Below, in pieces: positions 15,789-24,494 of a stretch of 64,000 nucleotides of DNA. This DNA comes from Streptomyces sp. SAI-127. GTDB taxonomy: Bacteria > Actinomycetota > Actinomycetes > Streptomycetales > Streptomycetaceae. The notes below the pieces were generated by a model, which was given only the letters and a program-made list of their open reading frames with translations, was not told the DNA's origin and made no database searches. A program made the position numbers and the translations under genes. Each line of letters opens with the position of its first letter. Positions within the stretch are counted from its first letter, which is position 1. The stretch lies in assembly GCF_029894425.1 (NCBI RefSeq), contig NZ_JARXYJ010000001.1, forward strand, positions 7,150,501 to 7,214,500. Direction: 5' to 3'.

Positions 15789-18776
15789 CTAGCGGCCGGG
15801 TGAATCCACCTGCGTGACCGGTACACCTCCGGCCGAAGTCCCCAGCAGCTTCAGCCGTACGTCACTCGGCCCCGACTCCGTCGTCCCGTCGGACAGCACC
15901 GCCAGCGCCAGGGTGTTGGTGCCGCGGGTGCGCAGGATGCCGTTCGGCAGGACGAAGGTGTGCTGCGGGCCCACGTCGTTGACGTACTGGCCCATGTTCC
16001 AGCCGTTGAGGAAGATCTGGACACGGTAGGCGCGCTTCGGATCGTCGTCGAGGGTGAGGCCGACCGAGGCGTCGATGCCGGCGTCGACGGCGAGCCGGAA
16101 CGTCGTCCGGTACCAGGTGACGCCCTGGCGCCGGTCGGCGCGGGGCAGCTCCGCGGCCTCCCAGCCGTCCTCGGCGAAGCCCGGCAGATGCCAGCCCTTG
16201 CGCTCCCCGTACAGTCCGCCGTTGTTGAGCGGACCGCGCACCGGGTCGGGTGTCGTCTCGCCCTGGATGCGCCAACTCGCCTTCGGCGAACCGCCCTTGA
16301 AGGTGACCTGCGTCAACCCCCGGGCCACCTTGTGGGAGTCGGCGGATCTGCCGTCCATGTCGTGTGCCATCCGCCGTACGAGGACGGACAGCACGCGAGG
16401 CGACTCCCCGGTGGCCGGTGGCACCTCGAAGGTGGCCGTCGCCGACCAACTCCCCTTGCGTGCGGTGCGCTTGTCCGGCACCGGCATCCGGTGCGTGCCC
16501 AGCGGCTCGCCGTCCAGCCACGCCATCAGCAGCCCCTGCGTGCCGGTGCTGTAGGCGAGGGACACCGACTCCAGGTCGTCCGCGTCCGTGAGGCGGCCCC
16601 GGTACCAGACGTCGCCGTAGTGGAAGCCGTAGTCGTCGGCGAACAGGACCGGCCCGATCTTCGGGACCGGGGTGACGCTGTACGAATCGGTGCGGTCGGC
16701 CGTCGTCCAGCCGGAGTCGTCGTAGTCCGGAAGGGACTCGAAGTTCTCGGTACGGCGCCGCCAGCCGCCCAGCGCGGGCAGCCGTACCTCGCCCACGGCG
16801 GGCACGGGGAGCTGTCCGGGCGTGGCCGGCATGTCGGCGCGCAGGCTGCCCATGGGGGTGGCCGAGGTACGCAGCGGGCGTCCGTTCCAGGTGATCCGGC
16901 CGATGCCGCGCGGGGCCCACACCTCCATGCCGGTCCCCTCGACGGTGTCGCCGGTGAGATGGGCGGTCTGGCCGTCCAGGGTGGCCCCGCGCACCAGCGA
17001 GGGCCCGTACACCAGCACCGGGCCGGTCGGGGTGTCCACCGGGAACAGCCTGAGCGCGGCCGCGTCGTCGGCGAGGACCACCAGCAGCGGGGTGTCGCTG
17101 CCACCGCCCTCGATCCGCACCCGGGCCAGCCCGCCGACGCCCATCGGCGCGGTGATCCTGAGGACGCCGAGGTCGTAGTTCCACGCGGGTTCCGCGTCGC
17201 CCCGGGTGACCAGAGGCTCCTCCGGGCACTCCAGCAGGACCTGCGCCATCTCGCCGTGCGGGGCCGTGAAGACGACGACGTCCATCCGCCCGACCTTGAG
17301 GCACATCATGGGCTGCGCGGTGGCGTACTTGAGGGTGCGGCCGCCCAACTGCAGGTTGGCGGTGAGCAGTCGGGCGTCATGGGCGGCGATGGTGAACGCC
17401 ACGTCGATCCCGGCTTCCGGGATGGTCGTCGTGATCGGCGCGTCGGTGTCGTTGCGCACGACGTACACCTGGGAGCCGGTGTCCGGGTTGGTCAGGTGGT
17501 ACACCTTCAGCCGCTCGTCCTCGGCCCGCACCGCGTCCGCCCGGTCCAGCTTGGCGAAGTCCGGCACGGTCCCCAGGAGATGGCCGAGCTGGTGGAGCGG
17601 GGCGAGCTTCGGTGTCTGCCGGCGTGCCTCGTCGATCGCCGCCCCGTAGTCGTACGACGTGTACACCTGCGGCGCCGGCAGCCAGCCCCACGAGGTGCCG
17701 CCGAAGGTCATGTAGACGTTGTGCACGGTGATGCCGTTGGCGAGGTTGGTCAGCTGGAAGCGCCGCTCGTAGGCCGCGTCCCGGGTGTACCGCGCCTCGG
17801 CGTACCCCTTGCCGTCGAAGGTGGCCCCGCCCCACGGGTCGAACCAGCCGCCGCCGAACTCCGGGATGAACCCGGGCGTCCTGGGACTGGCCGTCGCCCC
17901 GCCCCTGAGGCCGCCCTCCCCGAAGTCCCCCCAGTCCGGAGGCACCTGGGCCGGGTCGGGGTACCCGTCGAAGCCGTACAGCCAACCGCGCTCCTCGCCC
18001 CCGGTGTTGAAGGACCCCGGGGCCCAGTAGCCGTTCCTGCCCTTGTCGTTGTGGAACAGCGGTACGTCGATCCCGTCGGCGCGCACCTTCTTGTACAGGT
18101 GGGACATGTAGTCGCGGCCGAGGCTCTCGTCGACGAAGGCGTCGTACTCGTTCTCGATCTGGTAGAGCAGAACCGTGCCCGTGCCCTTGGTGAACAGGTG
18201 CCGGGCGGCGATCGAGTCGACCTCGGTCAGCCACTCGTCGACGTAGGACAGATACGTCGGGTCGGAGGTGCGGGCCCGGCCCGCGGTCGCCGAGAGCCAG
18301 CCCGGGAAGCCGCCGCCGTCGACCTCGGCGTTGATGTACGGGCCGGGGCGCAGGATCACGTACAGGCCGGTCTCGGTGGCCGTGCGCAGGAACAGGTCGA
18401 GGTCGCGGACGCCGGTGAAGTCGTACTGGCCGGGGCCGGGGGAGTGGTAGTTCCAGGCCACGTACACACTCACCGCGTTGAAGCCGTGCGCGCGCATCTT
18501 CTGCAGGACGTCCCGCCACAGCGACGGACTCGGCAGCCGGAAGGGGTGCATCTCGCCCGACCGCAGCACCAGACGCCGGCCGTCGACCAGCAGCGAGTAC
18601 TTGTCGTAGCCGACCTTGTGCCGCACCCGGTCGGCCACGGGCGCGCCCGGTGCGGGCCCGGTGGGCACGCTGTGGGAGGCGTACGCCGGGGTGGTCTCTC
18701 CACCACTGCCGCTCAGCGCGAAGCCGAGCGCCGTGGTGCCGGCGAGGGCGCTGAATGTACGTCTGCTCAGCTCCAA
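15789..18776 (-). CDS. Secreted beta-galactosidase (GH35)
   Basis: 995 aa from TTG 18776, chosen because a perfect AGGAGG lies 7 nt upstream and the product then begins LELSRRTFSALAG, a Tat signal. The frame stays open upstream but without family similarity. GH35 TIM barrel with acid/base Glu210 (YQIENEYDAF) and nucleophile Glu306 (IPEFGGGWF), followed by several beta-sandwich domains. It would release galactose from galactan or arabinogalactan side chains outside the cell. Divergent from the Rrf2 gene. A 10-bp palindrome GCGCTAGCGC lies just upstream and may be an operator. Confidence 0.92.
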   Translation of the reverse strand: MELSRRTFSALAGTTALGFALSGSGGETTPAYASHSVPTGPAPGAPVADRVRHKVGYDKYSLLVDGRRLVLRSGEMHPFRLPSPSLWRDVLQKMRAHGFNAVSVYVAWNYHSPGPGQYDFTGVRDLDLFLRTATETGLYVILRPGPYINAEVDGGGFPGWLSATAGRARTSDPTYLSYVDEWLTEVDSIAARHLFTKGTGTVLLYQIENEYDAFVDESLGRDYMSHLYKKVRADGIDVPLFHNDKGRNGYWAPGSFNTGGEERGWLYGFDGYPDPAQVPPDWGDFGEGGLRGGATASPRTPGFIPEFGGGWFDPWGGATFDGKGYAEARYTRDAAYERRFQLTNLANGITVHNVYMTFGGTSWGWLPAPQVYTSYDYGAAIDEARRQTPKLAPLHQLGHLLGTVPDFAKLDRADAVRAEDERLKVYHLTNPDTGSQVYVVRNDTDAPITTTIPEAGIDVAFTIAAHDARLLTANLQLGGRTLKYATAQPMMCLKVGRMDVVVFTAPHGEMAQVLLECPEEPLVTRGDAEPAWNYDLGVLRITAPMGVGGLARVRIEGGGSDTPLLVVLADDAAALRLFPVDTPTGPVLVYGPSLVRGATLDGQTAHLTGDTVEGTGMEVWAPRGIGRITWNGRPLRTSATPMGSLRADMPATPGQLPVPAVGEVRLPALGGWRRRTENFESLPDYDDSGWTTADRTDSYSVTPVPKIGPVLFADDYGFHYGDVWYRGRLTDADDLESVSLAYSTGTQGLLMAWLDGEPLGTHRMPVPDKRTARKGSWSATATFEVPPATGESPRVLSVLVRRMAHDMDGRSADSHKVARGLTQVTFKGGSPKASWRIQGETTPDPVRGPLNNGGLYGERKGWHLPGFAEDGWEAAELPRADRRQGVTWYRTTFRLAVDAGIDASVGLTLDDDPKRAYRVQIFLNGWNMGQYVNDVGPQHTFVLPNGILRTRGTNTLALAVLSDGTTESGPSDVRLKLLGTSAGGVPVTQVDSPGR

Positions 18777-18798
18777 GGGAGCGCCTCCTGGTCGTGCC

Positions 18799-18808
18799 GC
18801 GCTAGCGC
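18799..18808 (-). promoter_or_regulatory. Candidate LacI-type operator upstream of the GH35 gene
   Basis: Perfect palindrome GCGCTAGCGC, 22 bp before the GH35 start codon. LacI-family sites usually centre on CG inside a palindrome of this size, but the length is short for a GC-rich genome. Confidence 0.3.
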
Positions 18809-18886
18809 CAGTCCGTTCGTGGGTGTGAGTGGTGTGCCTATTGTGGCGTGGCCATTGTCTACGCCCCAACGCCGCACAATTGTCGT

Positions 18887-19345
18887 ATGAGGATCTCTGC
18901 ACGGGCGGACTACGCGGTACGGGCAGTGCTGGAGCTTGCTGTGAGGCAGGACGCGGAGCCGGTGAAGGCCGGGGCCATCGCCGCGGTCCAGGACATTCCG
19001 CACAAGTTCCTGGAGGGGATTCTCGGCGACCTGAGGCGCGGTGGGATCGTCGACAGCAGGCGCGGCGGGGGCGGTGGTTACCGGCTCGCCCGGGAGGCCT
19101 CGGCCATCACGGTCGCGGACGTCATCCGCGCGGTCGACGGGCCGATCGTGTCGGTGCGCGGCGAGCGCCCCACCGGTCTGGAGTACACCGGCTCCGCACA
19201 GCCGCTGCTCCCGCTGTGGATCGCCCTGCGGGCCAACGTCCGCAAAATCCTCGAGGGCGTCACCATCGCCGACATCGCGGGCGACGCGCTCCCGGAGCCG
19301 GTCCAGCAACTCGCGGCCGAACCGGCCGCGTGGGAGAACCCCTGA
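18887..19345 (+). CDS. Rrf2-family regulator without cysteines
   Basis: 152 aa from ATG 18887. Winged HTH typical of Rrf2 (MRISARADYAVRAVLELAV, IPHKFLEGILGDLRRGGIV, RRGGGGGYRLAREASAITVADVI). The three cysteines that ligate an iron-sulfur cluster in IscR/NsrR are absent; there is no cysteine at all. It should therefore sense something other than Fe-S status, or act constitutively. Only 6 nt separate a possible -10 (CACAAT, 18875-18880) from the ATG, so the mRNA may be leaderless. It is divergent from the GH35 gene; that it controls GH35 is possible but unproven. Confidence 0.85.
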   Translation: MRISARADYAVRAVLELAVRQDAEPVKAGAIAAVQDIPHKFLEGILGDLRRGGIVDSRRGGGGGYRLAREASAITVADVIRAVDGPIVSVRGERPTGLEYTGSAQPLLPLWIALRANVRKILEGVTIADIAGDALPEPVQQLAAEPAAWENP

Positions 19346-19401
19346 GGTAGAAGGCCCACCGGGGAGCTCCGCCTGACTGTGTGACGTGGATCACGGCGAG
19401 G

Positions 19402-19431
19402 GGAAAACCTGTCGCCGGGGCCGGGCGTCTA
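19402..19431 (+). promoter_or_regulatory. ECF-type autoregulatory promoter
   Basis: -35 GGAAAACC (19402-19409) and -10 CGTCTA (19426-19431), with 17 bp between the AAC core and CGTC. This is the usual GGAAC-N16/17-CGTC pattern of ECF sigma targets. Transcription would start about at 19438, the GTG of the sigma gene, giving a leaderless message. Confidence 0.6.
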
Positions 19432-19437
19432 GCAGGT

Positions 19438-19998
19438 GTGAGATCAGTCAGAGCAGCGCTGCACGAGATGGACGAGGAGCGTCTCGTCCGGCTGGTGGCC
19501 AAAGGCGACCGTGCCGCGTTCGAGGAGCTGTACCGGCGTACGTCGCCGTGGATGGTGGTGCGGCTGCGCCGCCGGTGCGTGGACGAGCAGATCGTCGCGG
19601 AGGTCATGCAGGAGACCTACCTGGCGGTGTGGCGCGCGGCAGGTGCGTTCGCCGGGACCGCTGTCGGGGGGACGGCCACCGGCTGGCTCTGGACGATCGC
19701 GGCACGCCGCCTGGTCGACGCGTTCCGGCGCAGGGCTCACCACGCGGAGCCGCCGCCGGCCGCCGCCCCGCCCGACGTGGCACCCGCCGCCGAGGAGTTG
19801 GCGCTCGCGGAGACCGTCGGCGGTGACGTCGGGGACGCGCTGCGGAGCCTCGCACCGGAGCTGAGACAGGTACTGCAGGCGATGGTGCTCGACGGGCTGT
19901 CCGTCCGGGAGACCGCGGTCCTGCTCGGGCTGCCCGAGGGCACGGTCAAGACCCGTGCCCGCCGGGCCCGTATCGAGATGCGGAGGGCGCTGGCATGA
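19438..19998 (+). CDS. ECF-type RNA polymerase sigma factor
   Basis: 186 aa from GTG 19438. Region 2 (LVAKGDRAAFEELYRRTSPW ... QETYLAVWRAAGAF) and region 4 (LAPELRQVLQAMVLDGLSVRETAVLLGLPEGTVKTRARRAR) are separated by a Pro/Ala linker. The start was chosen because the putative ECF promoter places transcription exactly there; ATG 19468 is an alternative. The anti-sigma gene overlaps its stop (ATGA). The sigma probably drives its own operon, which continues with an ABC exporter and membrane proteins. Confidence 0.9.
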   Translation: MRSVRAALHEMDEERLVRLVAKGDRAAFEELYRRTSPWMVVRLRRRCVDEQIVAEVMQETYLAVWRAAGAFAGTAVGGTATGWLWTIAARRLVDAFRRRAHHAEPPPAAAPPDVAPAAEELALAETVGGDVGDALRSLAPELRQVLQAMVLDGLSVRETAVLLGLPEGTVKTRARRARIEMRRALA

Positions 19999-20813
19999 GT
20001 GTCGAACACGCGTCGAAGCGAATCATCGAGGGATACGTACGCGGCGGCGCGGACCTCTCCGCCGACGAGGTGTGGGCCGTGGAGGCGCATCTGGAGATGT
20101 GCCGGGTGTGCCGTGACCGGCTGTCCGCCGCGGTCGGTGCCGGGGCGCCCGACGTGGCGCGGCTCGTCGACACCGTGTGGTCCGGCCTCGAACCCCGACT
20201 CGCGGTCACCGCCACGATGCCGCGCCGACGGCGCTGGTCGGCGCGGCTGTCGAGGTGGATGACCCCCACGATGGTGCCGTGGCTGGCCATGGCCGTGGGC
20301 GTGACGCTGCTGACCCTGCTGCTCGACCTGGCCTACACCGGCTCCGGCGAGGTGTCGCTGGTGCTGCTGCTCGCGCCGGTGCTGCCCGTGCTCGGCGTCG
20401 CGGCGTCCTGGTCGCGCGGCCTGGACCCGGCCTACGAGCTGACGGCCTCGGTGCCCAGGAGCGGGCTCTATCTGGTGCTGCGGCGCACCGTGTCCGTGCT
20501 CGGTGTGGTGGTCCCCGCGCTGCTGGTGGGCGGCTGGGCGACGGGAGTGATGGTGGTGCAGTGGTTGCTGCCCTGTCTGGCCTTCACCTCGACGACCCTG
20601 GCGCTCGGCGGTGTCATCGGTGTGACCCGCGCCGCCTTCGTACTGGGCGCTGTGTGGGCCGGTGTGGTCGTGGCGCCGACCCTGGCCACCAGCCGTACGA
20701 CCTTCGCCCTGCAGACGGGCGGTCTGCCCGTGTGGGGACTGATCCTCGCGCTCGGTACCGGTGTCGTGATCGCCCGCAGAGGCGCGTACACCCTGCTGGG
20801 AGCTCATCGATGA
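19995..20813 (+). CDS. Anti-sigma factor with zf-HC2 and six-helix membrane domain
   Basis: 272 aa, ATG overlaps the sigma stop. The N-terminal zinc-binding anti-sigma motif H-x3-C-x2-C is visible in AHLEMCRVCRDRL (about residue 33-45). It is joined to a large membrane domain with about six hydrophobic segments (WLAMAVGVTLLTLLLDLAY, VSLVLLLAPVLPVLGVAAS, LGVVVPALLVGGWATGVMVV and others). It would hold the sigma factor at the membrane until a signal arrives. Such a long membrane part is more than the usual single anchor and resembles an ABC-2-type permease-like domain. Confidence 0.85.
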   Translation: MSVEHASKRIIEGYVRGGADLSADEVWAVEAHLEMCRVCRDRLSAAVGAGAPDVARLVDTVWSGLEPRLAVTATMPRRRRWSARLSRWMTPTMVPWLAMAVGVTLLTLLLDLAYTGSGEVSLVLLLAPVLPVLGVAASWSRGLDPAYELTASVPRSGLYLVLRRTVSVLGVVVPALLVGGWATGVMVVQWLLPCLAFTSTTLALGGVIGVTRAAFVLGAVWAGVVVAPTLATSRTTFALQTGGLPVWGLILALGTGVVIARRGAYTLLGAHR

Positions 20814-21667
20814 CCGTCGGAAAGAACATCGGAAAGAACATGGGAAAGGAACACCGCATGACGTCCGCCGTGAGCGCGGCCGACATCGCACCGACGGCCT
20901 ACGCCTGGGAGATCCAGGCCACCGGGCTGAAGGTCAGGGTCGGCAGGAAACGGATGGCCGTCGACGGCCTCGACCTCTCGCTGGGCATCGGCGTCCACGG
21001 ACTCCTCGGCCCCAACGGGGCGGGCAAGACCACTCTCATCCGGACGCTGGCCACCGTGCTGCGCCCCACCGAGGGCAGCCTGGAACTGCTCGGCGAGTCC
21101 GTGGACGGCATGGGCGAGCACCGAGCGGTGCGCCGCCGAATCGGCTATCTGCCACAGGAGTTCGGCTACTACAAACGCTTCACCGTGCGCGAGTTCGTCG
21201 AGTACATGGCGTGGCTGAAGGAGGTGCCCAAAGCGAGCATCCCCGCGGCGGTGCAGCGCGCCGTGGAGCGGGTGGGTCTGGCGGACCGCGCCGACGAGAG
21301 GATGAAGGCCCTGTCGGGCGGCATGGTGCGCCGGGTCGGTATCGCCCAGGCCATCGTCAACGACCCGACGATCCTGCTCCTCGACGAGCCGACGGTCGGC
21401 CTGGACCCGGCGCAGCGGCTGCGCTTCCGCGAGCTGCTCCAGGAGTTGGGTACGGACACCTGTGTGCTCGTCTCGACCCATCTGGTGGAGGACGTCGCCG
21501 CCGCCTGCACCGACGTCGTGCTCTTCGCCGACGGGCGGCTGGTCTTCAAGGGGCCTCCGGACGAACTGGCCTCGGCGGGCGGACCGGAGCACGAGGGCGA
21601 CAGCCCGCTGGAGCGCGGCTACTCGGCCATGCTGCTCAACCCCGAGCAGGGAAGGGGGACTTGGTGA
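20810..21667 (+). CDS. ABC transporter ATP-binding protein
   Basis: 285 aa if ATG 20810 (ATGA coupling) is used. Walker A GPNGAGKTT, Q-loop YLPQEFGYYKRFTV, signature LSGGMVRRVGIAQ, Walker B ILLLDEPTVGLDP and the switch His in STHLVED are all intact. The first 16 residues include a curious GKNIGKNMGKE repeat whose DNA looks like three stacked ribosome sites; ATG 20858, 7 nt after GGAAAGGA, may be the real start (269 aa). It energises the membrane partners encoded next. Confidence 0.88.
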   Translation: MTVGKNIGKNMGKEHRMTSAVSAADIAPTAYAWEIQATGLKVRVGRKRMAVDGLDLSLGIGVHGLLGPNGAGKTTLIRTLATVLRPTEGSLELLGESVDGMGEHRAVRRRIGYLPQEFGYYKRFTVREFVEYMAWLKEVPKASIPAAVQRAVERVGLADRADERMKALSGGMVRRVGIAQAIVNDPTILLLDEPTVGLDPAQRLRFRELLQELGTDTCVLVSTHLVEDVAAACTDVVLFADGRLVFKGPPDELASAGGPEHEGDSPLERGYSAMLLNPEQGRGTW

Positions 21668-23061
21668 ACGGCCGCGTTCTGCGTATCGAGTTGAGGCGTT
21701 CGGTCGCCCCATGGGCCGGCGTCGTGGTCCTGGTGCCGGCGCTGACGTTCCTGTACGTACTGGACGGCACCTGGTGGAGCGGCACCACGGCGTGGACGGC
21801 CCAGTGGACGCCGCTGGCCATGAAGACCCGCTCCCTGCTGTTCTACCTGTGGCCGCTCGCCACAGGGCTCGGGGCGCTGCAGGGACTGCGCGACCACCGC
21901 TCGAAGATGTCCGAGCTGCTGACGAGCACCCCGCGGCCGGCCCGGCACCGCGCGGCCACCCTCACGGTCGCGACGGCGATCACGCTGGCCTCCGCTTTCG
22001 CGTTCCTCGTCCTCGTGGGCGGGGTCCAGGTGCTCGCCCACACCGAGTACTCGCATCTCGGGTGGCTGCCCATCTCGCTGGTGGGGGTGCTCTTCCTCGT
22101 CGCGGGGGCCGTGCTGGGCATGGGGGCCGCGAGGGCCCTGCCGTCGCCGCTCACCCCGCCCGCGCTGGCCATGGGCGCCTTCGTGTTCACAGCCCTCATG
22201 CACATGTCCCTGGGCCGGACGGAGACGAGCACGGCGGACGGGTTGACGAGCACGGAGCCGAACCGGGTCTCGCTGCTGTCACCGACGCTGGAGGACGTGC
22301 GCGAGGCGTTCGTCACGCTGTCCGCCCCCGTGCACGTCGGCCAGACGATCTGGCTGCTCGGCATGGCCGCGACCGGCTTCGCACTGCTCGTCGCCGCGAC
22401 CCCGCGCGCCCGGCTCACCGCCCTGACGCCCGTCCTGGCGGGTGCGGTGATCGCCCTGCTCGTGCTTCCCGCCGACGCGCGCCGGATGTACGTCGTCGAC
22501 AAGGCCGCCTCGGAGCCGGTGTGCGACGGCCCGGTGTGCGTGACGAAGACGCAGCAGGCACGGCTCGCGGACCTCGCGGGCCCCGGCAAGGAGGCGCTGC
22601 GCCTGCTGCGCGGTGCCCTCGGTGATCAGGCGCCGGACTCGGTCCGGGAGAACACCGCCGCACTGCCGGAGGGCTCCACGCCGCGGTGGTCCCGCGGCAC
22701 CGTGCTCTTCGACTTCGACGACGACATCGTTGCCGGCGCGAAGGGCGAGGAGCTGACCTGGGCCCTGATCGCCAAGGGCATGGTGCCGGGGTGCACCCCC
22801 GTCGGCTGGAGCGGCCTCGGGGGTGACGAATACGCGCAGGCCGTCGCGCTGGGCTGGGTCCTCGGGGACCTCAAGCCGCTTCCCGGCACGTTGTCAGCAG
22901 GTTTGCGCCGCGAGGTCGAAGCCGAGACCCGCCCGGTGTGGAAGGAACTCAAGGCACTGCCACGAGCCGAGCAGCTCTCGCGGATCAACGCGATGCGCGC
23001 TGCCGCGTTCTCCTGCGAGGGCGACCCGTTCGACATCCTGTCCGGCGGTGCGTCCCGGTGA
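21664..23061 (+). CDS. Multipass membrane subunit of an ABC-2 type transporter
   Basis: 465 aa from GTG 21664, GTGA overlap with the ATPase. Six or so hydrophobic segments lie in the first 270 residues (VVVLVPALTFLYVL, TVATAITLASAFAFLVLV, LVGVLFLVAGAVLGMG, TPVLAGAVIALLVL). About 190 hydrophilic residues follow, with CDGPVC and several acidic stretches, possibly extracytoplasmic. No recognised catalytic motif. By position it is the permease or accessory subunit of this exporter. Confidence 0.75.
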   Translation: MNGRVLRIELRRSVAPWAGVVVLVPALTFLYVLDGTWWSGTTAWTAQWTPLAMKTRSLLFYLWPLATGLGALQGLRDHRSKMSELLTSTPRPARHRAATLTVATAITLASAFAFLVLVGGVQVLAHTEYSHLGWLPISLVGVLFLVAGAVLGMGAARALPSPLTPPALAMGAFVFTALMHMSLGRTETSTADGLTSTEPNRVSLLSPTLEDVREAFVTLSAPVHVGQTIWLLGMAATGFALLVAATPRARLTALTPVLAGAVIALLVLPADARRMYVVDKAASEPVCDGPVCVTKTQQARLADLAGPGKEALRLLRGALGDQAPDSVRENTAALPEGSTPRWSRGTVLFDFDDDIVAGAKGEELTWALIAKGMVPGCTPVGWSGLGGDEYAQAVALGWVLGDLKPLPGTLSAGLRREVEAETRPVWKELKALPRAEQLSRINAMRAAAFSCEGDPFDILSGGASR

Positions 23062-23633
23062 GATGGCTGACGTTGTACGCGCGTTCGCGGCAGGTACCCG
23101 CGGCGCTCGCCGCGGTGCTGATCGGCGCGGTGACGGTGTGGGCCCTCGCCCGGGACGGGAACGCGGGGCCCGGTGATCCGCGCATGCCCGTGCTCGTCCT
23201 CACCACGGGGGCGATGGCGGTCTCGGTCGGGCTCGGCGGGCAGGACCTCGCGCTGGACCGGACGGCCGCGATCCGCTGGATTCCCCGCAGAGCGGCGCAC
23301 GTGCTGCTCGCCGGTGTGGCCGTCGCCGCGTCGCTGGTGACGGTGCAGACCATGGGCGCGTCCATGGCCACCGCCGCGTTCGTCGTCCGGGACAGCGCGG
23401 GCCTGATGGGCCTGGTCGCCCTCGGCGCGGCGCTCTCGGGCGGCCAGTACGCATGGACGCTGCCGTTCGCCTGGCTCTCGTTGGTGTTCTTCGCCCCGCC
23501 CCCGACGAGTGCGCCGATGCACGTGGCGATGTGGATGCTGCTGCCTCCCGGCACGGCGGCGGGCACCTGGACAGCCCTGGTCCTCACGGTCGTCGGCAGC
23601 ACGGCGTACGCCGTCGCCGGTCCGAGGCGGTAG
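23058..23633 (+). CDS. Membrane protein, last gene of the sigma/ABC operon
   Basis: 191 aa from GTG 23058 (GTGA overlap). Five to six hydrophobic segments (VPAALAAVLIGAVTVWAL, VLVLTTGAMAVSVGLG, AHVLLAGVAVAASLVTVQ, TAWTALVLTVVGSTAYAV-like end). No family-level motif recognised. Strict start-stop overlaps through all five genes mean it is made with the sigma, anti-sigma and ABC proteins, probably as part of the same envelope transporter. Confidence 0.7.
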   Translation: MRWLTLYARSRQVPAALAAVLIGAVTVWALARDGNAGPGDPRMPVLVLTTGAMAVSVGLGGQDLALDRTAAIRWIPRRAAHVLLAGVAVAASLVTVQTMGASMATAAFVVRDSAGLMGLVALGAALSGGQYAWTLPFAWLSLVFFAPPPTSAPMHVAMWMLLPPGTAAGTWTALVLTVVGSTAYAVAGPRR

Positions 23634-23799
23634 CCACCCAACTGACGCTGTTCACACGTGAGTTCGGACAACACTGGAATGGCTGGAGTTCGCCCTGGCG
23701 GTGTCACAGGGCGCTCCCTACGATTCGATCGCCGCGGTGCTTCACAGAAACCACACAGGTTCTCCACGCTTCAACTACAGCGCAGAGGAGAGACCCCCC

Positions 23800-24450
23800 A
23801 TGGCAAGTGGACTTCTTCTGGGCGGCGCCGTCGCCGCTCTCGTGGCCGCGGCGGTACCCGCGCACAACCCGTCCGGCGGGTTCGTCGACCCGCCCCCGGA
23901 CAAGATCGTGATCAACGTCGCCACGGTGAACGGCTCCGGCTGTCCCGCGGGCACGGCGGCCGTCGCGGTCTCCGAGGACAACACCGCGTTCACGGTGACC
24001 TACAGCGACTACCTCGCCCAGGTCGGCGGCAACTCCGACCCCACGGCGTTCCGGAAGAACTGCCAGCTCAACCTGATCGTCCACGTCCCCCAGGGCTTCA
24101 CGTACGCCATCGCCGAGGCGGACTACCGGGGCTTCGCCTCGCTCCAGGCCGGCGCGAGCGGCGTCCAGCGGGCCTCGTACTACTTCCAGGGCTCCTCGCA
24201 GACGGCCGCCAAGACCCACACCTTCCCCGGCGCCTACAACGACAACTGGCAGGCGACCGACACCACCGACTGGGCCCAACTCGTGTGGGCACCCTGCGGA
24301 GTTCAGCGCAACTTCAACATCAACACGGAGGTCCGCGTGAACGCGGGCACCTCCTCGCCGTCCAAGGTCAGCTTCATGACGATGGACTCGACCGACGGCG
24401 ACATCAGCACCGTGTACCACATGGCGTGGAAGGAGTGCCCCGGCAGGTGA
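23800..24450 (+). CDS. Secreted DUF4360 protein
   Basis: 216 aa from ATG 23800, with GGAGAG upstream. Signal peptide MASGLLLGGAVAALVAAAVPA. The mature part has the DUF4360 pattern: INVATVNGSGCPAGTAAVAVS, RKNCQLNLIVHVPQGFTYAI, and a closing MDSTDGDISTVYHMAWKECP. Four cysteines (about 45, 84, 165, 213) probably form two disulfides. These are small secreted proteins of fungi and actinomycetes with no established activity. A strong hairpin follows the stop. Confidence 0.82.
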   Translation: MASGLLLGGAVAALVAAAVPAHNPSGGFVDPPPDKIVINVATVNGSGCPAGTAAVAVSEDNTAFTVTYSDYLAQVGGNSDPTAFRKNCQLNLIVHVPQGFTYAIAEADYRGFASLQAGASGVQRASYYFQGSSQTAAKTHTFPGAYNDNWQATDTTDWAQLVWAPCGVQRNFNINTEVRVNAGTSSPSKVSFMTMDSTDGDISTVYHMAWKECPGR

Positions 24451-24456
24451 ACGGGT

Positions 24457-24488
24457 GTCGCCCGCCGCTCCTGTGGGCGGCGGGCGAC
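24457..24488. terminator. Bidirectional terminator hairpin
   Basis: Perfect 11-bp stem GTCGCCCGCCG (24457-24467) with CGGCGGGCGAC (24478-24488) and a 10-nt loop, between the converging DUF4360 and dioxygenase genes. Confidence 0.75.
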
Positions 24489-24494
24489 GCGTGA

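Noticed and set aside
15960..18890. 976-residue open frame on the plus strand
   Set aside because: Antisense to the GH35 gene with active-site residues on the other strand; composition is that of a shadow frame.
20810..20857. GKNIGKNMGKE repeat as a possible functional motif of the ABC ATPase
   Set aside because: More simply explained as ribosome-site-like DNA between two candidate starts.
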